DNA from: Deltaproteobacteria bacterium
GTDB lineage: Bacteria > Desulfobacterota > Desulfarculia > Adiutricales > Adiutricaceae
Assembly (NCBI GenBank): GCA_031288745.1
Contig: JAITQT010000482.1
Location: 1 to 5,383 of the forward strand
DNA: 5,383 nucleotides
Direction: 5' to 3'
The notes under the pieces were generated by a model. That model searched no databases. It was given only the letters and a program-made list of their open reading frames with translations, and had not been told where the DNA came from. Position numbers and translations under genes: made by a program. This document shows, one piece after another, positions 1 through 5,146 of the stretch. Positions within the stretch are counted from its first letter, which is position 1, and every line of letters starts with the position of its first letter.

Positions 1-1
1 T

Positions 2-232
2 TTTTCACGTGATTTAATTATAAGTTATAGTGTAGATAGTCTTCCTGGAGATATAGTAAAAAAGGCAGGAGGAACTTTACTTCCCACACCAAGATACATA
101 AGTTATGAAGAACTTTTGAGGGATATGAAAATCCATATCAAAAGCAATAATTTTTTTCACGCTCGCAAAAGGCATTCAAAACCCTCTATTAATCTTGGGT
201 TTAAAGGGGTGAGGTGTCATCACCTGAATTAA
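2..232 (+). CDS. 3' end of an unidentified gene running into the CRISPR leader
   Basis: An open frame enters from the left edge and stops at TAA 230-232, giving 76 residues with no start inside the window. I do not recognise the family. The part before the leader includes GDIVKKAGGTLLPTPRYISY and looks like ordinary folded protein, with mixed hydrophobic stretches followed by a charged helix (EELLRDMK). The last 39 or so codons lie in DNA that is repeated, inverted, at the right end of the window (leader 115-213 and the start of the repeat at 214). There the upstream reading frame is closed by a stop, so that DNA is not generally coding. The gene has therefore probably lost its own 3' end, and its present tail is read-through of CRISPR leader. 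Its position just upstream of a leader would suit a cas gene, but I see no Cas1, Cas2 or Cas4 motif. A truncated unrelated gene is equally possible. Confidence 0.4.
   Translation, partial: FSRDLIISYSVDSLPGDIVKKAGGTLLPTPRYISYEELLRDMKIHIKSNNFFHARKRHSKPSINLGFKGVRCHHLN
115..213 (+). promoter_or_regulatory. CRISPR leader, left copy
   Basis: This 99-bp stretch (about 35% GC) lies directly before the repeat at 214. It recurs as the reverse complement at 5253-5351, again touching a repeat. About 94 of 99 positions agree by eye. Similarity begins at TTTGAGGGATATG (115); the DNA outside it is unrelated in the two copies. Conservation that stops at a fixed distance from the first repeat is typical of CRISPR leaders, which carry the array promoter and the signals for new-spacer insertion. 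A TATTAA at 187-192 could be a -10 element, but I see no convincing -35. The leader overlaps the reading frame of the gene entering from the left. The alternative reading is a terminal inverted repeat of a mobile element. Confidence 0.6.
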
Positions 233-248
233 TTTGAACGACTGACAC
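214..248 (+). CRISPR. Solitary leader-proximal CRISPR repeat (35 nt)
   Basis: This is one copy of the repeat that begins GTGTCATCACCTGAA and ends GAACGACTGACAC. It is one A shorter than the 36-nt form because the central AAATTAATTT has become AATTAATTT. No second repeat lies 70 bp downstream; the next sequence is a fragment of an ABC transporter gene starting at 249. As a CRISPR it is therefore an array reduced to its first repeat. Its identity rests on the right-hand locus (5147-5252), which has the same leader and repeat plus a proper spacer. Confidence 0.6.
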
Positions 249-445
249 TCAGGTGGAGAACAGCAAAGAGTTCTTTTAGCTCGTGCTTTAGCCCAAAAAA
301 CACCGTTCATGATTTAAATATCGCAGCAATATTAAGGCCGATAAAGGTGGATAGGATATGGCTGCTATTTTTTGGTTTACATAATATATATTATCGGACA
401 AATTCTAAGGCTAAAATCAAAGGTAAAACGATGTTACCCTTCTAA
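249..445 (+). pseudogene. Fragment of an ABC transporter ATPase (FecE/FhuC/BtuD type)
   Basis: Codons 249-314 read SGGEQQRVLLARALAQKTPF, the ABC signature motif plus the following helix, before a stop at 315-317. A frame change near 311 continues with DLNIAAILR, where the D-loop region (LDEPT..HLDI..) should be; the Walker B residues are already lost. Further on, another frame gives DMAAIF, resembling the H-loop region (HDxNxAxxF), and KAKIKGKT resembles the usual late GxIxAxG segment. The order matches the C-terminal third of an ATPase importing ferric siderophores, haem or B12. Walker A and the N-terminal half are absent, and the reading is broken at least twice, so it is not functional. 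The fragment starts exactly where the CRISPR repeat ends. A metal-chelate ATPase would fit the nearby exbB and TonB receptor. The signature part is firm; the tail beyond about 340 is weaker. Confidence 0.72.
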
Positions 446-610
446 CATCACACCCCAACCCACTGACCTGGTCGTTTTGTCACAAAAATTATAAACAGTA
501 TTTCTAGCCTAAAAATAGCCTTGATAATTTTAAAGCCGGATGGTAGACTGAGGCAACGGCGAGGGTGGAGCAAGGGAGTCTCAATTGTTACTAGCTCAAC
601 GTTGTGGTGA

Positions 611-757
611 ACCCTAGCCTCCTCTGCGGAGAAATTAAACGCCAAGCCAAAAAGCGGATTTGATTTATATATTGAACCAAACGTTTTTGAAGTATCGGAT
701 CTCTACGATGACAATCCTTTTGTTAAAGAAATAATTAGTACTGGCATTGAAATTTAA
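611..757 (+). pseudogene. Possible C-terminal fragment of a nucleotidyltransferase-like protein
   Basis: This is an open stretch of 48 codons with no plausible start codon, ending at TAA 755-757. Its last 30 residues are protein-like: FDLYIEPNVF, then DLYDDNPFVKEI, then a terminal STGIEI. A C-terminus of the form ...F(I/V)xEIxxxGIxI is common in small MNT-type nucleotidyltransferases of toxin-antitoxin pairs, which is the only basis for the suggestion. No GS...D.D catalytic motif is present; the upstream codons are interrupted by a stop at 608-610 and look non-coding. No HEPN partner is visible. It is best treated as a decayed gene end, and the family assignment is weak. Confidence 0.28.
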
Positions 758-792
758 TAAATAATATCATTTACCATGCCATAACACTGAAA

Positions 793-1078
793 TTATGACT
801 TTTTTTGAAGCCGTAAGGCATCATGATAGCCCCTTCCAGGCCTAAACCCGTAAGAAAAACTCAGAAAATCTTCCTCGTATATGGCCGATAGTACCCTTGA
901 TACCGCATGTTGGGCTCTTTTATCTTCTACAGCCACTATACCTAAAGGTCTCTTCCTTCCATCTGCCTTTGGGATATAACACGCTTAGCCGGCAGGGCCC
1001 AATAATTCCCTTCTACAGCCGCTCATGCAGCTCCTTAAGGTTTCCTGTCAGATTCACCTGGTAGCCTATGCCGCGCCA
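793..1078 (-). pseudogene. Remnant of a group II intron-type reverse transcriptase/maturase
   Basis: On the minus strand, 978 down to 793 encodes 61 residues that include YIPKADGRKRPLGI, then EDKRAQHAV and IYEEDFLSFSYGFRPGR. These are the N-terminal RT blocks (RT0 to RT2) of LtrA-like proteins. The preceding block GNYWALPAKRV lies in another frame (about 1010-978), and LTGNLKELHERL in a third (about 1051-1016), the latter followed by an in-frame TAG. At least two frameshifts and stops therefore break it. The catalytic YADD block, maturase and endonuclease domains are absent, with a stop at 795-793, so it is a dead fragment of a protein normally over 400 residues long. I see no intron RNA domain V. 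A CRISPR-associated RT shares these motifs and cannot be excluded from so short a piece, but an intron-encoded protein is far more common. Confidence 0.85.
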
Positions 1079-1468
1079 TAGCACCTCCCGCCGCCATCTG
1101 TCATTGAGGTAAAAATTGAAACCGAAAATCATTTCGGTCGTAAGTATAGCTTCCGTAGGCTTGTTCCAGTTCTGCGCGTGTTTGAGCTAATTGCCTGACA
1201 TTTTCCTTCTTGATTATGAGCAGACCTTTTAGAAGCTGGAATTAATTAAGTTATAAACTCAATGGGGCGATGGTGCGTATAGTTGCAGGAGGCACAGTCG
1301 CCTAAGCGAAGTAGCTGATATCTTGGGTTGTTGACTTGATAGCTTAGGATGGTCTGAAGGTGGTGGGACGAACTAGCTTTTATCTGAATTTTTCTTTTGA
1401 CAACTCCAAGAAAAAAAAATATAATATTTTGATCGAAGCGCAAAAAGTCCCCTTTCTCAGTCTTTAAA
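1079..1468. other. Decayed non-coding stretch between the RT remnant and the middle CRISPR unit
   Basis: No intact gene is visible here. One minus-strand open stretch (1241 down to 1101, 46 codons, no start codon) reads plausibly as protein, including KKENVRQLAQTRAELEQAYG, and may be a broken gene end or the far 5' part of the RT remnant; I cannot assign it. A 65-codon minus-strand frame at 1246-1443 has an atypical composition and no clear ribosome-binding site, and I do not call it a gene. A run of nine A residues lies at 1411-1419. The stretch fits the picture of eroded DNA inserted between CRISPR repeats. Confidence 0.4.
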
Positions 1469-1574
1469 GTATTATCACCTGAAATTAATTCGATCGACTG
1501 ACATCGGACATGAAGCTCGCGTCAGTAAGGTCCGCCTCGTATCATCACCTGAAATTAATTTGATCGACTGATAC
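1469..1574 (+). CRISPR. Middle CRISPR unit: two diverged repeats and one 34-nt spacer
   Basis: Repeats lie at 1469-1504 and 1539-1574 (36 nt each), with a spacer at 1505-1538 (34 nt). That geometry is identical to the right-hand array. Both repeats share the core ATCACCTGAAATTAATT and both carry GATCGAC where the outer loci have GAACGAC. The first is degenerate (starts GTATTA, ends TGACAT). The second starts GTATCA and ends TGATAC, so its ends still pair. The spacer is noticeably GC-rich (about 60%) compared with its surroundings, as expected of foreign DNA. No leader adjoins on the left. The orientation matches the left leader at 115-213, and degenerate repeats are usual at the leader-distal end, so this may be the far end of the left array. 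A terminator follows at 1611. Confidence 0.72.
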
Positions 1575-1610
1575 TAATAAGCTAATTTAAACATAATTAA
1601 CACGTCTTGA

Positions 1611-1653
1611 AGACTGACTACGCTAAAAATAAGCGAAGTCAGTCTTTTTTTTT
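1611..1653 (+). terminator. Rho-independent terminator after the middle CRISPR unit
   Basis: A 14-bp stem (AGACTGACTACGCT at 1611-1624 with AGCGAAGTCAGTCT at 1632-1645, one mismatch) encloses a 7-nt loop and runs into nine T residues. It is directional, acting on plus-strand transcripts. It would end the CRISPR transcript and isolate exbB from anything upstream. Confidence 0.85.
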
Positions 1654-1673
1654 ATCATAGCTCGTAACTTAAA

Positions 1674-1729
1674 TTTAGCCGCATTTTCCTCACTTATCTC
1701 GGCTAAAGACTACTTAAATCGCCTAGGCG
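1674..1729 (+). promoter_or_regulatory. Inverted repeats upstream of exbB (possible operator or mRNA hairpin)
   Basis: Two perfect dyads precede exbB. TTTAGCCG (1674-1681) is mirrored by CGGCTAAA (1700-1707) across an 18-nt loop. The 10-bp palindrome CGCCTAGGCG lies at 1720-1729, 21 bp before the ATG. The CGCCT/AGGCG half-sites also occur, inverted, upstream of the receptor gene (2862-2888). No T-tract follows, so this is not a terminator. No convincing -35/-10 pair is visible between the terminator at 1653 and the start codon. Regulatory function is inferred from symmetry and sharing only. Confidence 0.35.
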
Positions 1730-1750
1730 CGTTAACAACAAGGAAAATAA

Positions 1751-2440
1751 ATGGTCCAATTCTCCATCTCTAACATGTTTTTAAACGCAGAGCCTATGGT
1801 TAAAGGCGTGATGATCCTTCTAGCTTTAGCCTCCCTTTCCTCTTGGGTTGTTATTTTAGAAAAGACCATTATTCTTAAACGAGTTAGTCGCCAAATACGG
1901 CTCTTTAAAATATTAGCCAAAGACCTTAAAAACGAGATCAACCCGAAAATTTTCCCAGGCTTCACCATTTTGATTACTCAAAGCGGCCTAAAAGAAAGTC
2001 TAGATTACGCCGGCGGTGAAACTAGGACCGATTACCGAGAAAGAGTGGAGCGCTCGATGAGGGGCGTCCTCTCAGGCCGAATAGATCGCTTAGAGTCTCA
2101 CGTCACAGTCTTGGCCACCGTAGGCTCCACTAGCCCATTTATCGGACTCTTCGGCACTGTCTGGGGCATTATGAATAGTTTCGTTGGCATCGCGACCTCC
2201 GGGGAAACCACTTTGGCTGTGGTGGCCCCCGGTATCGCCGAGGCCTTGGCGGCCACAGCTATGGGCTTGGTGGCCGCTATTCCGGCGGTAGTGGCCTTTA
2301 ATAAAATCAACTCGTCTACCAGAAAAGTCACTAAAGAGGCCTTATCAGGCATCAGCTTAATAGGCAACACTCTTTCTAGAAACCGCTACGAATCAAAAGA
2401 AAAGTCAACTTCTCAAATTAACAAATCCGCCCCACCTTAA
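1751..2440 (+). CDS. exbB: ExbB-type MotA/TolQ/ExbB proton-channel protein
   Basis: This is an inner-membrane subunit of the ExbB-ExbD-TonB motor, which uses the proton gradient to power outer-membrane receptors. It has 229 residues, close to E. coli ExbB (244) and TolQ (230). Three membrane segments are visible: about 18-36, 117-143 and 153-184, with a cytoplasmic loop between the first two and a short tail. The signature GLFGTVWGIMNSFVGIA (132-148), then VAPGIAEALAATAMGLVAAI (158-177), matches ExbB more than TolQ. Thr136, Glu164 and Thr169 correspond to the channel residues Thr148, Glu176 and Thr181 of E. coli ExbB. The start is supported by AAGGAA at 1740-1745, five bases before the ATG. 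Unusually, no exbD or tonB follows: the next 480 bp are non-coding, so partners must be encoded elsewhere. The receptor at 2922 is a likely client but has its own signals. Confidence 0.93.
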   Translation: MVQFSISNMFLNAEPMVKGVMILLALASLSSWVVILEKTIILKRVSRQIRLFKILAKDLKNEINPKIFPGFTILITQSGLKESLDYAGGETRTDYRERVERSMRGVLSGRIDRLESHVTVLATVGSTSPFIGLFGTVWGIMNSFVGIATSGETTLAVVAPGIAEALAATAMGLVAAIPAVVAFNKINSSTRKVTKEALSGISLIGNTLSRNRYESKEKSTSQINKSAPP

Positions 2441-2700
2441 AAGAACAAGTGTTAAGACTTTAAGGGTATGCTAAAACTTAATTACAACTCGAAAGTCGCT
2501 ACCAGCCACAACGTGGGGATAAAAAGACTTGGTGAACAGTTCCAGTTTGGATAACATTACTTACAAATAATATTATACTTTATCGTATTATTATTTAATA
2601 TATAACTATTAATATGATAAAAAGTTTGTATAGGTTAAGAAAACCTCTAGTTTATTCTTGTTTTTGCAAATACTTTTCTAAACATTACGGCTCATGAAGG

Positions 2701-2739
2701 CCGGTTGCATCTAGCTTAGATGCGGCCGGTTTTTTTTTT
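2701..2739 (+). terminator. Strong rho-independent terminator upstream of the receptor gene
   Basis: CCGGTTGCATCT (2701-2712) pairs with AGATGCGGCCGG (2718-2729) over 12 bp including two G-U pairs, with a 5-nt loop, followed by ten T residues. It is flanked by a perfect GGCTCA (2689-2694) / TGAGCC (2739-2744) pair. It could end the exbB transcript, but it lies 260 bp beyond that gene. It could instead end a small RNA started in the AT-rich region, or act as an attenuator in the receptor's leader. Confidence 0.88.
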
Positions 2740-2858
2740 GAGCCCGATAAAAAAGCTAAAAGAAAACTTTAGGCCTTGTATCGGACTAGCCAACGGCCCG
2801 GTATAAACCATAGGTCTAGGAAACGTCAGGATGTTGGGTAATCCAGCCTCCCACATTA

Positions 2859-2891
2859 TTTCGCCTAGTTGGACTTAAATTAGAGGCGAAA
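2859..2891 (+). promoter_or_regulatory. Inverted repeat in front of the receptor gene
   Basis: TTTCGCCT (2859-2866) and AGGCGAAA (2884-2891) form a perfect 8-bp dyad with a 17-nt loop, ending 30 bp before the start codon. There is no T-tract, so a terminator is unlikely. It could be a repressor site or an mRNA hairpin near the ribosome-binding site at 2911. The half-sites CGCCT/AGGCG recur as a palindrome before exbB at 1720-1729. Confidence 0.4.
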
Positions 2892-2921
2892 AACCTTAAT
2901 AAAACGTTTGAGGAGAAATTT

Positions 2922-5033
2922 ATGAGACATTTTTTTAAATCTGTTTTGGCCTTAATCTTAGGCCTGTCAGTGGTGGGTTTCATTTCCGAAAAAACCTTGC
3001 TCGCTCAAGAGCATCATGAAGAAATCCAGCTTGAGGAAATTGATATCCGGGGCAAAGTTAGGAGAGAAGAACTTAAGACCACCTCAGCCACGGTTTTAAC
3101 CAACGAGGACATAGTTAACCGAGTTTATTACCAACCATTGGAGATCCTACGGTTAAGTCCCGGGGTTTACGTTGGCTCTTACGGTGAGAGTGCCATCTCG
3201 CCTGAGGTCTACATTCGCGGATTTTCGGGAGGACATGGAGGAAATAATATCAACTTGTACATGGATGGGATTCCGCTAAACGATAACGGCCACGCCAACG
3301 GGTATTTTGATTCTAACTCAATCATGCCTATCGAAATCGAAAGCGTGGAGGTTATCAAGGGCCCGTCTTCCGTCTATTACGGCCAACGGGCGGCTGGTGG
3401 GGCCATCCCGTTTCAGTCAATCAAAGGCGGCCATCTTACCAGATTAAACGTTCGCTACGGAAGTTACAACGATCTAAACCTGACCGGATTAATAGCCAGG
3501 GAAATAGATAAATTTAGCCATGTCTACGCCTTTGAAATGTTTCACAGCGATGGCTATAGACCTCACTCCGACTGGGACAAGAAAAACTTTTCCGGGAGAT
3601 GGACCTATAATTTTAACGACGCTTTTACCGTCAGTCTCAATCTTCGCGCCTATCAGTCGGAATGGGACTCTGCGGGCTATGTCTCCAAACTTAGAGGGGA
3701 TACTTGGGTTAACGATGGTAGCGGCGAAGGCAACGGAGGAGAACGTGAACGCTATGACGGGAGGTTATGGGCCAATTGGTACATAAACGATGAATCGCAA
3801 CTTACTTTTTACCTTTACGGCACCACGCTAGAACATACGCGCTGGCAAATTAACGATTACCTTTTCGGGGCTCCCATTCCCACAAACAGTGGAACCCTAC
3901 AAAACAATCGGCACAAATCCTGGGGATCTGGTCTAACCTACAATTTTGACGGGGCTCTTTGGGGGCGAACGACAACCGCGATGTTGGGCTTTACCTATGC
4001 CTATGAAAAGGAATGCCCAAATAATAGATATACCCTTTTATGGGGCCAAGGCCGGAATCATTCACCCAATCCAAGCTCGTCGGCCACATACGATCTCGCT
4101 AACCCCACATTTCTAGGAGAGATCTCCCATCAGTTTCTTGATTGGTTAAACGTCAGAATTGGCGCACGTTACGATATCTTATATGGTGATTACCAGAACA
4201 ATTTAACGGGGGCCACAGATTCGGAGAGGTTTAAATTCTTTAGCCCTAAAATTGGTCTTCTTTTTACTCCTACAACCTGGCTGGATATTTATACAAATTA
4301 TGGACGAGGATTCTCCACTCCGGGAATCAGTAACGGTAGCTTTTACACCGGCGGCGTTTTTGACCTCACCAGCCGTGAACAGATTGAGCTAGGCTCAAGA
4401 GTCAAAGTCGCCGACTGGTTGAGTTTAGAAGCAACGCTATTTCAATTAATGACCAATAACGACCTTATTACCGATGAGCAGACCAACGAAAGTTCCCCGG
4501 CCGGGGAAACCACAAGGCGTGGGATTGAGCTGGCCTTTGACGCCCACCCGTGGCCCGACATTAGCATTAATGGAAACTATGCCTTTCTCGACGCTAGATA
4601 TGATAAATGGACGCAATCATCGTCTGGTGCGCTATATGACATTTCTGGTATGAGGCTGACCACCTCGCCTCGTCATATAGCTAATTTACAAGTTGCTTAC
4701 AATCCGCCCGAAGGTTTTGGGGGAAGAATTTCCTTCCGTTATGAAGGCGATAGACTGGGGAGAAACCTCCCCGCTGCGAGCGTTACTGGCGTTCCGAATC
4801 CAGATCCTTATAGAGTATATAAACTCAAGGATACAGCGATATTAGACCTTCAGCTTCATTACAAGTTCAATGACAATTATCGCCTAACGTTAGACGTAGT
4901 TAATCTTATGGATAGAAAAAATTACGCTTCGCAAGGTGTTCCAAGCTATACTAGAAACGGAGACTTCACATATTCCTATCAACCCCCGCGCACGTTTTAT
5001 CTAGCGCTGCAAATGAACTGGGATAAAAATTAG
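2922..5033 (+). CDS. TonB-dependent outer-membrane receptor (probable metal-chelate uptake)
   Basis: This is a 703-residue gated beta-barrel that imports a ligand across the outer membrane using TonB energy. A signal peptide is clear: MRHFFK, a hydrophobic core at about 7-22, and probable cleavage after Ala28. A TonB-box-like LEEIDI follows at 37-42. The plug domain (about 50-168) shows YIRGF (97-101), YMDGIPLND (113-121) and the family signature VEVIKGPSSVYYGQRAAGGAI (142-162, one break in the usual GGVI). The rest is barrel, with the usual late blocks NYGRGFSTPGI, EQIELGSRVKV, TTRRGIELAFD and DVVNLMDRKNYAS. The C-terminus (RTFYLALQMNWDKN) ends in Asn rather than the usual terminal aromatic residue, with Trp three from the end. 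The length is normal and no frameshift is seen. AGGAG at 2911-2915 is six bases before the ATG. The substrate cannot be read from sequence; a ferric siderophore is likely given exbB and the ABC fragment. Confidence 0.94.
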   Translation: MRHFFKSVLALILGLSVVGFISEKTLLAQEHHEEIQLEEIDIRGKVRREELKTTSATVLTNEDIVNRVYYQPLEILRLSPGVYVGSYGESAISPEVYIRGFSGGHGGNNINLYMDGIPLNDNGHANGYFDSNSIMPIEIESVEVIKGPSSVYYGQRAAGGAIPFQSIKGGHLTRLNVRYGSYNDLNLTGLIAREIDKFSHVYAFEMFHSDGYRPHSDWDKKNFSGRWTYNFNDAFTVSLNLRAYQSEWDSAGYVSKLRGDTWVNDGSGEGNGGERERYDGRLWANWYINDESQLTFYLYGTTLEHTRWQINDYLFGAPIPTNSGTLQNNRHKSWGSGLTYNFDGALWGRTTTAMLGFTYAYEKECPNNRYTLLWGQGRNHSPNPSSSATYDLANPTFLGEISHQFLDWLNVRIGARYDILYGDYQNNLTGATDSERFKFFSPKIGLLFTPTTWLDIYTNYGRGFSTPGISNGSFYTGGVFDLTSREQIELGSRVKVADWLSLEATLFQLMTNNDLITDEQTNESSPAGETTRRGIELAFDAHPWPDISINGNYAFLDARYDKWTQSSSGALYDISGMRLTTSPRHIANLQVAYNPPEGFGGRISFRYEGDRLGRNLPAASVTGVPNPDPYRVYKLKDTAILDLQLHYKFNDNYRLTLDVVNLMDRKNYASQGVPSYTRNGDFTYSYQPPRTFYLALQMNWDKN

Positions 5034-5038
5034 ACTTT

Positions 5039-5075
5039 ATGGGTGGGCAATAGTGGTTTGCCCGCCCATTTTTTT
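5039..5075 (+). terminator. Rho-independent terminator of the receptor gene
   Basis: ATGGGTGGGCAA (5039-5050) pairs with TTGCCCGCCCAT (5058-5069) over 12 bp with one G-U pair and a 7-nt loop, followed by seven T residues (5069-5075). It begins five bases after the stop codon. The single-gene transcription unit ends here, before the inverted CRISPR locus. Confidence 0.9.
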
Positions 5076-5146
5076 GATTGATTATGTTTAAAAAATTCCC
5101 AAAGCCCCCCTCACCTCTTTAGCTGCTAAAAATTGAGGTGATCCCC

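Larger units (their letters stand above)
2441..2921. other. Intergenic region between exbB and the receptor gene
   Basis: No convincing gene lies here. A 28-codon frame beginning ATG at 2468 (MLKLNYNSKVATSHN..., stop 2552-2554) sits where exbD would be expected, but it lacks the hydrophobic ExbD segment and a clear ribosome-binding site. About 2555-2625 is extremely AT-rich and could hold a promoter (for example TATGAT at 2613-2618 as a -10) or a Fur-like site, but no good consensus match is visible. A small hairpin (AGGTT/AACCT) lies at 2632-2646. After the terminator, CCGATA (2744-2749) pairs with TATCGG (2780-2785), and TATAAA at 2802-2807 is a candidate -10 for the receptor gene, without a well-spaced -35. 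Confidence 0.45.

Noticed and set aside
249..282. Self-derived CRISPR spacer from an ABC transporter gene
   Set aside because: No second repeat follows at 283, and ATPase coding similarity continues well past 34 nt.
448..645. Minus-strand 65-codon frame
   Set aside because: No ribosome-binding site and no family features; the composition looks like chance in decayed DNA, and it overlaps the plus-strand fragment at 611-757.
1246..1443. Minus-strand 65-codon frame
   Set aside because: Low-complexity start (FFFLG from an A-rich run), no clear ribosome-binding site, no recognisable motif.
1408..1443. Possible third, degenerate repeat before the middle CRISPR unit (TTTGATCGA at 1428-1436)
   Set aside because: Only the right-central nine bases match; the left half is poly-A, and the gap to the next repeat would be 25 rather than 34 nt.
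1732..1968. Minus-strand frame opposite exbB
   Set aside because: Shadow of the clearly real exbB reading frame; the same applies to 2098-2370.
2468..2554. Remnant exbD start after exbB
   Set aside because: Position is suggestive, but the 28-residue product lacks the conserved NVTPLVD and hydrophobic segments, so identity is not supported.
2740..2921. Cobalamin or other known riboswitch upstream of the receptor
   Set aside because: No B12-box-like or other recognised conserved riboswitch core is visible; only generic stems were found.
3520..3786. Second plus-strand frame inside the receptor gene
   Set aside because: Shadow in another frame of a full-length, strongly supported receptor gene.
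5077..5146. Possible further degenerate repeat left of 5147 (AGGTGAT at 5136-5142)
   Set aside because: The short match touches the next repeat without a spacer, and nothing repeat-like sits 70 bp upstream; a weak TCACCTC/GAGGTGA hairpin (5111-5141) explains the resemblance.
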